23,650 bases of DNA from Oscillospiraceae bacterium (GTDB lineage Bacteria > Bacillota > Clostridia > Oscillospirales > Ruminococcaceae). The stretch is from the NCBI GenBank assembly GCA_900770195.1, contig CAAGJI010000009.1, positions 1 through 23,650 on the forward strand, in the 5' to 3' direction. Under the pieces are notes generated by a model. That model did not search any database. It worked only from the letters and a program-made list of their open reading frames with translations, and had not been told where the DNA came from. The translations under genes were made by a program, and so were the position numbers. Below, piece by piece: positions 7,215 to 14,455 of the stretch. Positions within the stretch are counted from its first letter, which is position 1, and each line of letters begins with the position of its first letter.

Positions 7215-7910
7215 ATGGCATTATATACTATAGGCGATCTGCATCTCGCACTCAGCGTTCCGGATAAACCTATGGATATATTCGGAGGCTGGGACGATTA
7301 TATGAACAAAATCAAAGCCAACTGGAACAGTATTGTAAAAGATGAAGACATTGTTGTTGTTCCGGGGGATATTTCGTGGGCGTTGAAACTGAATGAAGTT
7401 TATGAAGATTTTAAATATATTTCTGAATTGAAAGGTCAGAAAATAATTTTAAAAGGCAACCACGATTACTGGTGGTCAACAAAAGCAAAAATGGAAAAAT
7501 TTATTGCTGAAAACGGCTTTGATTCAATACATATTCTTTTTAATAATCATTATGACTATGGCGAAGAATATGCAATATGCGGCACAAGGGGCTGGGTATA
7601 TATGGCAGGAGAAAAACATGATGACAAAATACAGGCAAGAGAGGCAGGCAGACTTGAACTCTCAATAAAATCTGCACTTGATGCAGGAAGAAAGCCGATT
7701 GTTTTCCTTCATTATCCGCCTATATATGCAAATAACTGCAACGAAAATATTCTTTCTGTTTTAAAAAAATATAATATTGAAAGATGCTACTATGGGCATA
7801 TTCACGGCAGAAACGGGCACCAGAATGCTTTTCAGGGTGAGTATGACGGCACTTTATACAGAATGGTATCAAGTGATTATTTACAATTTTTTCCTTACAG
7901 AGTTTTGTAA
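7215..7910 (+). CDS. Metallophosphoesterase family protein
   Basis: A 231-residue calcineurin-like phosphoesterase. The five metal-binding blocks are present in order: IGDLHLA (Asp8, His10), VPGDISW (about 49-55), LKGNHDYWW (79-87), FLHYPPIY, and GHIHGRNGH near the C terminus. It has no signal peptide or membrane segment, so it is probably cytosolic. The substrate cannot be told from sequence; nucleotides or nucleic acids are common for the superfamily. It is last in the lepB operon, 15 bp after thrC. There is no recognisable Shine-Dalgarno site before its ATG, so translation probably relies on ribosomes leaving thrC. No strong terminator follows. Confidence 0.9.
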   Translation: MALYTIGDLHLALSVPDKPMDIFGGWDDYMNKIKANWNSIVKDEDIVVVPGDISWALKLNEVYEDFKYISELKGQKIILKGNHDYWWSTKAKMEKFIAENGFDSIHILFNNHYDYGEEYAICGTRGWVYMAGEKHDDKIQAREAGRLELSIKSALDAGRKPIVFLHYPPIYANNCNENILSVLKKYNIERCYYGHIHGRNGHQNAFQGEYDGTLYRMVSSDYLQFFPYRVL

Positions 7911-7953
7911 ATTGTGCAAAATGTAGAAGTGTAGTTCAATTTTTTAAATAATA

Positions 7954-7982
7954 TAGAAAAAATAAAAAGTATGTGGTATAAT
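7954..7982 (+). promoter_or_regulatory. tig promoter (extended -10)
   Basis: TATAAT (7977-7982) is preceded by TGG as an extended -10, with a weak -35 TAGAAA (7954-7959) at 17 bp. Transcription should start near 7989, about 113 nt before tig. Confidence 0.75.
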
Positions 7983-7986
7983 TAAA

Positions 7987-8080
7987 AAGCTGACTTTTTT
8001 TGTCAGGGCAATTACAGCTTGAAAAGCTGATATATTTAATAAATAAATCGGAACGTCATACATATAAACAGGACGTTTCG
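7987..8080 (+). promoter_or_regulatory. Structured tig 5' leader with competing stems
   Basis: CTGAC (7990-7994) pairs with GTCAG (8002-8006); CAGCTT (8015-8020) pairs with AAGCTG (8024-8029). A strong stem CGGAACGTC (8049-8057)/GACGTTTCG (8072-8080) precedes the CGGAGG ribosome site. AAGCTG occurs a second time at 7987-7992 and can also pair with CAGCTT, which would exclude the first two hairpins. I know of no named RNA family for tig leaders. Confidence 0.5.
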
Positions 8081-8101
8081 CATTAACGGAGGATAAAAAT
8101 A

Positions 8102-9409
8102 ATGAGTTTAAAATCATCAAATAAGACAGATGCAAATATGTGGGAACTTGAACTTTCTATAGACGGCAAAACATTCAACGAAGCTGTTGATGCTGTTTAC
8201 AAGAGAGATAAAAGCAAGATTACAGTAAAAGGCTTCCGTAAAGGTAAGGCAACAAGAAAAATGATCGAAAGAGTTTACGGTGAAAACGTATTCTATGAAG
8301 ATGCTTTAAACAACCTTCTCGGTCCTGAAATTGACAAGGCAGTCAGTGAACTTAAACTTGAACTCGTTGATATGCCAAAGGTTGAAGTTAAGTCAATCGA
8401 CCTTACAGACGGTGTTGAACTCACAGTTTCATGTGTTGTAAAGCCTGAAATTGAAATCAAGGACTACAAGGGCATTCACGCTCCAAAGGAAGTAAAGGAA
8501 GTTACAGATGCTGACGTTGATGCAAGAATCGATACACTTCGCCAGAGAAACGCAAGAATAGTTTCAGTTGATGACAGAGCTGCACAGAACGGTGATGAAG
8601 TTGATATTGACTTTGAAGGTTTCGTTGATGATGTTGCATTTGAAGGCGGCAAGGCTGACGGATATGCTCTTAAACTCGGCAGCGGTCAGTTTATCCCTGG
8701 TTTTGAAGACCAGATCGTTGGCAAGAATGCAGGAGATGAATTTGATATTAACGTTACATTCCCTGAAGATTACGGCGTAGATACACTTGCAGGCAAGCCG
8801 GCTGTATTTAAGTGCAAACTCAATTCAATTTCAATCGAAGAGCTTCCTGAACTTGATGATGAATTTGTTAAGGACGCAACAGAATTTGAAACACTTGACG
8901 AACTCAAGGCAGATACAAGAAAGAAGCTTGAAGATGACGCAACAAACAAAGCTGAATCAGATTTCTCAAATGCAGTTATGGATGCACTTATTGCAAAGGT
9001 TGACGTTCCTGTACCACACGTTATGTATGAAAAGAGAGTTGACAGCCTTGTTTCTTCATTCGAAAGCAGCTTAAAGCAGCAGGGTCTTACACTTGAACAG
9101 TATCTCCAGTATACAGGTATGACAATGGATTCAATCCGTGAAACATATCTTGAAAGAGCAACAGGCGAAGTTAAACTCCGTCTTGCACTTGAAGCAATTG
9201 TTAAGGCTGAAAATATTGAAGTTACAGAAGCTGAAATTGATGACGGTCTTTCAGAAATTGCAAAGGCATACAATATGGAACTTGACCAGATAAAACGCCT
9301 TATGCCTATGGACGATTACAAGATGGATCTCCTTGTTACAAAGGCACTTGACCTTGTTAAGGAAAACGCAGTTGTTGACAACTCAGTTGCTGAAAAAAGC
9401 GAAGACTAA
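8102..9409 (+). CDS. tig: Trigger factor, ribosome-bound chaperone and prolyl isomerase
   Basis: Chaperone that binds the large subunit near the exit tunnel and folds emerging chains. The 435-residue protein has the usual three parts. The N-terminal ribosome-binding domain carries the signature GFRKGK at 44-49. A central FKBP-type isomerase domain follows (about 155-245: VDIDFEGFVDDVAFEGG, GSGQFIPGFEDQIVG). The rest is a long helical C-terminal domain. In the ribosome loop the usual GFRxGKxP proline is replaced by Thr (KATR). The start follows CGGAGG. It precedes clpP and clpX, an order common in Firmicutes, linking folding to proteolysis. It has its own promoter and structured leader. Confidence 0.96.
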   Translation: MSLKSSNKTDANMWELELSIDGKTFNEAVDAVYKRDKSKITVKGFRKGKATRKMIERVYGENVFYEDALNNLLGPEIDKAVSELKLELVDMPKVEVKSIDLTDGVELTVSCVVKPEIEIKDYKGIHAPKEVKEVTDADVDARIDTLRQRNARIVSVDDRAAQNGDEVDIDFEGFVDDVAFEGGKADGYALKLGSGQFIPGFEDQIVGKNAGDEFDINVTFPEDYGVDTLAGKPAVFKCKLNSISIEELPELDDEFVKDATEFETLDELKADTRKKLEDDATNKAESDFSNAVMDALIAKVDVPVPHVMYEKRVDSLVSSFESSLKQQGLTLEQYLQYTGMTMDSIRETYLERATGEVKLRLALEAIVKAENIEVTEAEIDDGLSEIAKAYNMELDQIKRLMPMDDYKMDLLVTKALDLVKENAVVDNSVAEKSED

Positions 9410-9441
9410 TTTTTAAAAAATTAAAAATAAAAACAGATTCA

Positions 9442-9474
9442 GGGCGAATTGCAGTACCTAAAGTGCATTCGCCC
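9442..9474 (+). terminator. Hairpin after tig, probable weak terminator
   Basis: GGGCGAATTGCA (9442-9453) pairs with TGCATTCGCCC (9464-9474), leaving one bulged T. The stem is strong and GC-rich but is followed by GAATGTGTTATTT, not a run of T, so it may be a leaky terminator or an mRNA-stabilising hairpin between tig and clpP. Confidence 0.5.
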
Positions 9475-9549
9475 GAATGTGTTATTTAAATAAAAAAACT
9501 AAAAATAGGATTTTATGGAAAAACCTGTATAAAGAAAGGAAGATTAACT

Positions 9550-10140
9550 ATGAGTACTTTAGTTCCATACGTTGTAGAACAGACAAGCCGAGGCGAACGT
9601 TCTTATGACATTTTTTCAAGACTTTTAAACGACAGAATTATAATGCTTTGCGATCAGGTAACTGATGCAACTGCAAGCCTTGTTGTGGCACAGCTTTTAT
9701 ATCTTGAAAGTCAGGATAAAGAAAAGGATATTTCTCTTTATATCAACAGCCCAGGCGGTTCAATAACAGCAGGTATGGCTATTTATGATACAATGCAGTA
9801 TATTTCTTGTGATGTTTCAACAATATGCATAGGTATGGCGGCATCAATGGGTGCATTCCTTTTGTCATCAGGTGCAAAAGGAAAGAGAATTGCCCTTCCA
9901 AACAGTGAAATTATGATACATCAGCCTCTTATTTCAGGCGGACTTCAGGGACAGTGTACAGATATTAAAATTGCATCTGATCACCTTGTGAGAACAAGAA
10001 ACAAGATGAACGAAATACTTGCAGCAAACACAGGCAAATCGCTTGAAGAAATCGCAAGAGATACTGAAAGAGATAACTATATGTACGCAGAAGAAGCAAA
10101 GGAATACGGTCTTATAGATAAAGTTATTGTAAAGAGGTAG
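9550..10140 (+). CDS. clpP: ATP-dependent Clp protease proteolytic subunit
   Basis: Serine peptidase that forms the two-ring chamber of the Clp protease. The 196-residue protein has the triad Ser99 (GMAASMGAF), His124 (IMIHQP) and Asp171 (RDTERD). The N-terminal loop MSTLVPYVVEQTSRGERSYDI and the INSPGG oxyanion region at 65-70 are typical. Length is normal. Ribosome site GAAAGGAAG precedes the ATG. clpX starts 5 bp after the stop, so the two are surely one transcript. I could not identify a confident promoter or a CtsR-type heptad repeat upstream. Confidence 0.97.
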   Translation: MSTLVPYVVEQTSRGERSYDIFSRLLNDRIIMLCDQVTDATASLVVAQLLYLESQDKEKDISLYINSPGGSITAGMAIYDTMQYISCDVSTICIGMAASMGAFLLSSGAKGKRIALPNSEIMIHQPLISGGLQGQCTDIKIASDHLVRTRNKMNEILAANTGKSLEEIARDTERDNYMYAEEAKEYGLIDKVIVKR

Positions 10141-10145
10141 TCTGA

Positions 10146-11465
10146 ATGAAAGATGGATATTTCAAAACCTGTAGTTTCTGCGGCAAAGGCGAAAACCATG
10201 TAGGAAGTATGTTTTCAGCAGGTGATGTTAACATTTGTGATGAATGTATATGTTACTGCTATGAAATGCTTTACGGTCCTTCAGGAAAAACCGCCGCAAA
10301 AACAAAGTCCTCAAAGTCAGGTTCAAAGGGTTCAAAAGCCTCAGATTTAGGCATAAATCTCCTTCCGCCTGCTGAAATAAAAAAAGTTCTTGATGAATAT
10401 GTCATCGGACAGGACGAAGCGAAAGTTTCCCTTGCTGTTTCAGTTTATAATCATTATAAAAGAATACTTTCGCAGGACAGCGATGATGATGTTGAACTCC
10501 AGAAAAGTAATGTGCTTTTAATCGGTCCTACTGGAAGCGGTAAAACATATCTTGCACAATCACTTGCAAAAATACTTGATGTTCCGTTTGCAATTGCAGA
10601 TGCAACAACAATAACAGAAGCAGGTTACGTTGGCGATGACGTTGAAAACGTTCTTTTAAGACTTATTCAGGCTGCTGATTTTGATATTGAAGCAGCTGAA
10701 AGAGGTATTATATATATCGATGAAATCGATAAAATTTCAAGAAAATCCGAAAACACATCAATAACACGAGATGTAAGCGGTGAAGGCGTTCAGCAGGCAC
10801 TTCTTAAAATTGTTGAAGGCACAGTTTCAAATGTTCCTCCACAGGGCGGAAGAAAACACCCGAATCAGGAATGTTTACAGATAAACACAAAGAACATTCT
10901 TTTCATATGCGGCGGTGCTTTTGACGGACTTGAAAAAATAATCCAGAAGAGAATGACTCCGGGCGGAGTTGGTTTCGGTGCAAAACTTATTTCAAAAACA
11001 GAAGAACAAAAAAATATTTTCAGTCAGGTAATTCCTCAGGATATTGTGAAATTCGGAATAGTTCCTGAACTCGTGGGCAGACTTCCAATCATCACATCTC
11101 TTGATGAACTTGATGAAAATGCACTTACAGCCATTCTTACAGTTCCGAAAAATGCCCTTATAAAGCAGTATACAAAGCTGTTTCATTATGATGATATTGA
11201 TCTTGAAATTGAAGAAGAAGCCTTGAAACTCATTGCACAGAAAGCAATTGCACAGAAAACAGGTGCAAGAGGACTTCGTGCAATTATGGAAGATATTTTA
11301 AGAGATGCAATGTTCTCTGCACCATCTCTTGGAAATATCAAAAAGGTCACAGTTACAGCTGAATGTGTAAATGAAGGCAAAAAACCTCTTTTAACAACAG
11401 CCAGAAACAAAGTTCTCACAGAAGCTGATGTTAAAAAAGGACTTGAAAAGAAAAAAGAAAAGTAA
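10146..11465 (+). CDS. clpX: ATP-dependent Clp protease ATPase subunit ClpX
   Basis: AAA+ unfoldase that feeds substrates to ClpP. The 439-residue protein begins with a zinc-binding domain (Cys9, Cys12, Cys31, Cys34). It then shows Walker A GPTGSGKT (127-134), the pore loop GYVG (160-163), Walker B with IIYIDEIDK (188-196) and the RKHP loop (236-239). The ClpP-docking loop has VGFG (275-278), where other species have IGF or LGF, and a GARGLR sensor-2 box lies near residue 376. All catalytic elements are present. The linker after the zinc domain is rich in Ser, Lys and Gly. The ribosome site GAGG lies at the end of clpP. A clear terminator follows 17 bp after the stop. Confidence 0.97.
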   Translation: MKDGYFKTCSFCGKGENHVGSMFSAGDVNICDECICYCYEMLYGPSGKTAAKTKSSKSGSKGSKASDLGINLLPPAEIKKVLDEYVIGQDEAKVSLAVSVYNHYKRILSQDSDDDVELQKSNVLLIGPTGSGKTYLAQSLAKILDVPFAIADATTITEAGYVGDDVENVLLRLIQAADFDIEAAERGIIYIDEIDKISRKSENTSITRDVSGEGVQQALLKIVEGTVSNVPPQGGRKHPNQECLQINTKNILFICGGAFDGLEKIIQKRMTPGGVGFGAKLISKTEEQKNIFSQVIPQDIVKFGIVPELVGRLPIITSLDELDENALTAILTVPKNALIKQYTKLFHYDDIDLEIEEEALKLIAQKAIAQKTGARGLRAIMEDILRDAMFSAPSLGNIKKVTVTAECVNEGKKPLLTTARNKVLTEADVKKGLEKKKEK

Positions 11466-11482
11466 GTTTTCCATATCATATC

Positions 11483-11512
11483 AAAGCACACTTCAAAGGT
11501 GTGCTTTTTTTT
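11483..11512 (+). terminator. Intrinsic terminator of clpPX
   Basis: AAAGCACAC (11483-11491) pairs with GTGTGCTTT (11499-11507), with a 7-nt loop and T tract to 11512. It abuts the large repeat. Confidence 0.9.
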
Positions 11513-11734
11513 AATTAAGAATGAGGAATTGTAGTGTCGCCATTCGGCGACTTGTTTAAACCCCTCAGTCAAGCCTTACGGCTTTCCAGCTCCCCTTTCA
11601 GTAAGCCTTTATTTAAAAATTCCCATTTATAGCCTCTCCTGAAAGGTGAGGAGGACCACCGTAAGGCGATGAAGGGGTTTCTAAATTCGTCAGCTTTAGC
11701 TGACATCTTAATTCCTCACTCCTCATTCCTAATT
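11513..11734. repeat. Large dispersed repeat with inverted ends (copy B)
   Basis: About 220 bp between clpX and the rpmG promoter. The ends are inverted: AATTAAGAATGAGGAATT at 11513-11530 against a matching inverse at 11710-11734. Just inside each end is a 16-nt mini-hairpin with six pairs and a four-base loop: GTCGCC-ATTC-GGCGAC (11536-11551) and GTCAGC-TTTA-GCTGAC (11689-11704). Then AAACCCCT (11558-11565) faces AGGGGTTT (11673-11680). The centre holds AAGCC-TTAC-GGCTT and a CCTCTCCTGAAAGG block like the short repeats at the window ends. No gene is visible. It is probably a MITE-like element. Confidence 0.8.
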
Positions 11735-11760
11735 TTCAATAAATTTTTTTCAAAAAACAC

Positions 11761-11789
11761 TTGACGAAACGGATTTTTTATGTTATAAT
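11761..11789 (+). promoter_or_regulatory. Promoter of the rpmG-secE-nusG-rplK-rplA operon
   Basis: TTGACG (11761-11766), 17 bp, TATAAT (11784-11789), with TGT before the -10. It is one of the strongest promoters in the window. Transcription should start near 11796. Confidence 0.9.
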
Positions 11790-11796
11790 ATATATA

Positions 11797-12027
11797 CCTC
11801 TTTACGGGGTTTATTTTTATGCACTGATTTCTACAGCAGTGAAAATAAAATTCGCAGCAATCATATTAAGAAATATCGCATTTTTACAGTGTTTCTATGC
11901 TTTTTATGTTGTAAAACGATATGATATGAAGTACAATGACGTGTGTATCGCCCGCATGAGGGAGGCAAAGCAACCCGATTCGGTTCAAAAACGAATCAAA
12001 TAAAATTCCAATTATGGAGGTGCCGAT
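11797..12027 (+). promoter_or_regulatory. Long rpmG 5' leader, partly structured
   Basis: About 230 nt are transcribed before rpmG. A hairpin pairs TTTATTTT...CACTG with CAGTG-AAAATAAA near 11810-11855. Near the 3' end GATTCG (11977-11982) pairs with CGAATC (11992-11997), competing with GGG/CCC and AACC/GGTT pairings around 11960-11985. An open frame through it begins inside the promoter and has no ribosome site, so no gene is called. No tRNA or recognised riboswitch is seen. The GGAGG site at 12017-12021 serves rpmG. Confidence 0.45.
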
Positions 12028-12177
12028 ATGAGAGTTAAAATCACTTTAGCTTGTACAGAATGCAAACAGCGTAATTACGTTGCTAAAAAGAACAAGAAAA
12101 ACGATCCAGACCGTATTGAATTAAACAAATACTGTAAGTTCTGTAAGAAGCATACTCTGCACAAGGAAAGCAAGTAA
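12028..12177 (+). CDS. rpmG: 50S ribosomal protein L33
   Basis: A small 49-residue large-subunit protein. The translation opens MRVKITLACTECKQRNYV and ends with KYCKFCKKHTLHKESK. It keeps the four-cysteine zinc ribbon (Cys9, Cys12, Cys36, Cys39), so it is the zinc-binding form rather than the cysteine-free form that many Firmicutes switch to when zinc is short. The ATG at 12028 follows TGGAGG. secE starts 12 bp after its stop; rpmG-secE-nusG is the classical order. It is the first gene of the operon after the long leader. Confidence 0.95.
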   Translation: MRVKITLACTECKQRNYVAKKNKKNDPDRIELNKYCKFCKKHTLHKESK

Positions 12178-12189
12178 GCGGAGGTCATT

Positions 12190-12474
12190 ATGGCAAAGAA
12201 AGAATTAGATTCTTTGGACGAAAAGAAAAGCAAAAAAACTTCATCTAAAAAGAGTGCCAAAAATGACAAAAAACCAGGCTTATTCGCAAGAATAAAAAAA
12301 TGGTTCCATGACTTACGCAGTGAATTTAAAAAAGTTACATGGCCTGACAAGAAAACAGTTGTCAATCATACAACAGTCGTTCTTGTGGTAGTCATTGTAT
12401 TCAGCGTATTTTTAGGATTACTCGATGAAGGTTTGCTGAAACTTATGGAATTGCTTATCTCACTTGGTAAGTAA
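12190..12474 (+). CDS. secE: Protein translocase subunit SecE
   Basis: Small membrane subunit of the SecYEG channel. The 94-residue protein has a lysine- and serine-rich cytosolic tail of about 35 residues. The conserved amphipathic piece WFHDLRSEFKKVTWPDKKTV follows, then one C-terminal membrane segment (about 58-86, TTVVLVVVIVFSVFLG). This is the short one-helix form usual in Firmicutes. GCGGAGG precedes the ATG. The intergenic space to nusG holds a long imperfect hairpin. Confidence 0.95.
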   Translation: MAKKELDSLDEKKSKKTSSKKSAKNDKKPGLFARIKKWFHDLRSEFKKVTWPDKKTVVNHTTVVLVVVIVFSVFLGLLDEGLLKLMELLISLGK

Positions 12475-12492
12475 AACCGCAAAAAAATTCAG

Positions 12493-12532
12493 TCGATCCT
12501 TTATAATTCATAAATGAATTACAAGGTTTCGA
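12493..12532 (+). other. Imperfect hairpin between secE and nusG
   Basis: TCGA (12493-12496), CCTT and TAATTCA (12504-12510) pair in order with TGAATTA (12515-12521), AAGG and TCGA (12529-12532), with a TAAA loop. No T run follows, so it is not a terminator. It sits just upstream of the nusG ribosome site and may affect mRNA processing or nusG translation. Confidence 0.45.
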
Positions 12533-12569
12533 TATTGCAGAAATTATTTTCAGGAGGGTATTGTGCAAT

Positions 12570-13097
12570 ATGGCTGAAATGGCAAAATGGTACATAGTTC
12601 ATACCTATTCAGGTTATGAAAACAAAGTCGCTCAGACAATAACAAAGGTAGTTGAAAACCGAAAACTGCACGATCTTATCTGTGAAGTCAGTGTCCCTAC
12701 CGAAAAAGTTACAGAAGTCATTAACGGAAAAAAACGTGAGATAGAGCGCAAAATCTATCCGGGTTACGTTCTCGTTAAAATGATCTGCAATGACGATTCA
12801 TGGTATGTTGTAAAAAATACCAGAGGTGTTACAGGTTTCGTCGGTCCGGGATCAGAACCTACTCCTCTTACTGACGAGGAAGTTGCTGCACTCGGCATAG
12901 AAGGCGAAAAGAAAGTTGAAGTTAATATCGCTGAAGGAGATACTGTTCAGGTTGTCGGAACAGCTATGGACGGTTTCATTGGTACTGTTAAATCAGTCAA
13001 CATCGAAGATGAAACAGTTGATATTATCGTTTCAATGTTCGGACGTGAAACACCTGCAACTCTGAGTCTTACTCAGGTTACAAAAATGGACTATTAA
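12570..13097 (+). CDS. nusG: Transcription termination/antitermination factor NusG
   Basis: RNA-polymerase-binding factor that controls pausing and termination. From the ATG at 12570 the protein is 175 residues: an NGN domain (AKWYIVHTYSGYENKVA to GVTGFVGPG), then a KOW domain starting at GDTVQVVGTAMDGFIGTVKSVN. AGGAGG at 12552-12557 lies 12 nt before this ATG. An in-frame TTG at 12561 is only 3 nt from the site, and the next ATG at 12579 is 21 nt away, so 12570 is the best choice. It sits in the normal place between secE and rplK. Confidence 0.96.
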   Translation: MAEMAKWYIVHTYSGYENKVAQTITKVVENRKLHDLICEVSVPTEKVTEVINGKKREIERKIYPGYVLVKMICNDDSWYVVKNTRGVTGFVGPGSEPTPLTDEEVAALGIEGEKKVEVNIAEGDTVQVVGTAMDGFIGTVKSVNIEDETVDIIVSMFGRETPATLSLTQVTKMDY

Positions 13098-13160
13098 AAT
13101 TTCAGATTTAACTTAACAGCAGCATTTTTACAAATGTCTGCTTTGGGAGGTATTTACTTT

Positions 13161-13586
13161 ATGGCACAGAAAGTAACAGGCTTTATAAAGCTCCAGATTC
13201 CTGCAGGAAAGGCTACACCTGCTCCACCGGTTGGTCCTGCACTTGGTCAGCACGGTGTTAACATCATGGCTTTCACAAAGGAATTCAACGAAAGAACAAA
13301 GAATGATATGGGTATGATTATCCCTGTTGTTATCACAGTTTATGCTGATCGTTCTTTCACATTCATCACAAAAACACCACCAGCAGCTGTTCTTATCAAG
13401 AAAGCTTGCGGTATTGAAAGCGGCAGCGGCGTTCCTAACAAGACAAAGGTTGCCACAATTACAAAAGAACAGGTTCAGAAGATTGCTGAACAGAAAATGC
13501 CTGACTTAAACGCTGCTTCAGTTGAATCAGCTATGTCAATGATCGCAGGTACATGCCGTTCAATGGGCATCACAGTTGTTGACTAA
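13161..13586 (+). CDS. rplK: 50S ribosomal protein L11
   Basis: Stalk-base protein of the GTPase-associated centre. At 141 residues from the ATG at 13161 it has the usual length. MAQKVTGFIKLQIPAGKATP and PPVGPALGQHGVNIMAF mark the N-terminal domain, and the C-terminal rRNA-binding domain ends with SMIAGTCRSMGITVVD. An upstream in-frame ATG at 13134 is rejected because GGGAGG (13145-13150) lies between the two and serves 13161. A hairpin AGCAG...CTGCT lies just before the ribosome site. It is followed by rplA, as usual. Confidence 0.97.
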   Translation: MAQKVTGFIKLQIPAGKATPAPPVGPALGQHGVNIMAFTKEFNERTKNDMGMIIPVVITVYADRSFTFITKTPPAAVLIKKACGIESGSGVPNKTKVATITKEQVQKIAEQKMPDLNAASVESAMSMIAGTCRSMGITVVD

Positions 13587-13681
13587 CTAAAGAATAAGTT
13601 TCGCAAACAGTGGGAGGAAAATTCCGCTAACTGACAATTTAATGCCAGTATTACCACGATTTTGGGAGGATAATTTAAATA

Positions 13682-14377
13682 ATGAAACATGGTAAGAATT
13701 ACAGCGACAGCTTAAAGACTGTCGAATTAACAAAGCTTTATGATTCAAATGAAGCACTTGATCTCGTTTGCAAGAACGCAAAGGCTAAGTTCGATGAAAC
13801 TGTTGAAGTACACATTCGTCTTGGTGTTGACTCACGTCACGCTGATCAGCAGGTCAGAGGTGCAGTAGTTTTACCTAACGGTACAGGTAAAAATGTTCGT
13901 GTTGTTGTTTTCTGTAAAGAAGATAAAATCGAAGCTGCAAAGGCAGCAGGTGCTGAATATGCAGGCGGTCAGGATCTTGTTGACAAAATTACAAAAGAAA
14001 ACTGGATGGATTTCGATGTTGTAGTTGCAACACCTGATATGATGGGTCTTGTTGGTCGTCTTGGTCGTGTACTTGGACCGAGAGGCTTAATGCCAAACCC
14101 TAAGGCTGGTACAGTTACACCTGACGTTGCAAAGGCTGTAAACGATGCTAAGGCAGGTAAAATTGAATATCGTCTTGACAAAACAAACATCATTCACTGT
14201 CCTATCGGCAAAGTTTCATTCGGTGCTGAAAAGCTCGGAACAAACTTCGATACACTTCTTGAAGCTGTTGCAAAGGCTAAGCCGGCAGCTGCAAAGGGTA
14301 CTTACATCAAGTCATGCACAGTTGTTTCAACAATGGGCGTTGGTGTTAAGGTTTCAACAACAAAATATGGTGTTTAA
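13682..14377 (+). CDS. rplA: 50S ribosomal protein L1
   Basis: Protein of the L1 stalk that helps release deacylated tRNA, and in many bacteria a translational repressor of its own operon. The 231-residue protein shows the family blocks FDETVEVHIRLGVDSRHADQ, VVLPNGTGKNVRV and VGRLGRVLGPRGLMPNPKAGT, and the GKIEYRLDKTNIIH segment. Start follows TTTTGGGAGG. The 95-nt space before it holds a second GGGAGG inside a possible hairpin (13608-13633, CAGT/ACTG ends). This could be an L1 control site, though I cannot match it to a consensus. A terminator follows. Confidence 0.97.
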   Translation: MKHGKNYSDSLKTVELTKLYDSNEALDLVCKNAKAKFDETVEVHIRLGVDSRHADQQVRGAVVLPNGTGKNVRVVVFCKEDKIEAAKAAGAEYAGGQDLVDKITKENWMDFDVVVATPDMMGLVGRLGRVLGPRGLMPNPKAGTVTPDVAKAVNDAKAGKIEYRLDKTNIIHCPIGKVSFGAEKLGTNFDTLLEAVAKAKPAAAKGTYIKSCTVVSTMGVGVKVSTTKYGV

Positions 14378-14395
14378 TCACTGATTTATAAAAGT

Positions 14396-14430
14396 AAAAA
14401 AAGAGAGATGTTTTTACATCTCTCTTTTTT
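14396..14430 (+). terminator. Intrinsic terminator of the rplA operon
   Basis: AAGAGAGATGT (14401-14411) pairs with ACATCTCTCTT (14416-14426); flanking A and T runs lengthen the stem and supply the T tract. An ATG inside this hairpin is in frame with the next gene but is not a sensible start. Confidence 0.9.
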
Positions 14431-14455
14431 AATATTGTTCACGAAAGGAAAATCA

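Noticed and set aside
7905..7950. AAATTG...CAATTTTTT after the phosphoesterase as a terminator
   Set aside because: Only six pairs with a loop of more than 20 nt; too weak to call.
9482..9533. TATAAA before clpP as a promoter -10
   Set aside because: It would start transcription within the ribosome site and has no usable -35 box.
11950..11998. GGGAGGCAAAGC in the rpmG leader resembling part of the c-di-GMP-I riboswitch
   Set aside because: The matching first half of that riboswitch is not visible upstream, the sequence GGGAGGC differs from the usual GGGACGC, and rpmG is not a typical target.
11975..11998. GGTTCAAAAACGAATC looking like a tRNA T arm before rpmG
   Set aside because: No acceptor, D or anticodon stem can be drawn around it; tRNA-Trp, sometimes found in this operon, is absent.
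11761..12003. 80-codon open frame before rpmG
   Set aside because: It begins at the TTG of the -35 box, has no ribosome site and no family resemblance; it covers a promoter and a leader.
14408..14455. Upstream ATG extending the protease by 16 codons
   Set aside because: It lies within the rplA terminator hairpin and would hide the signal peptide; GAAAGGA serves the ATG at 14456.
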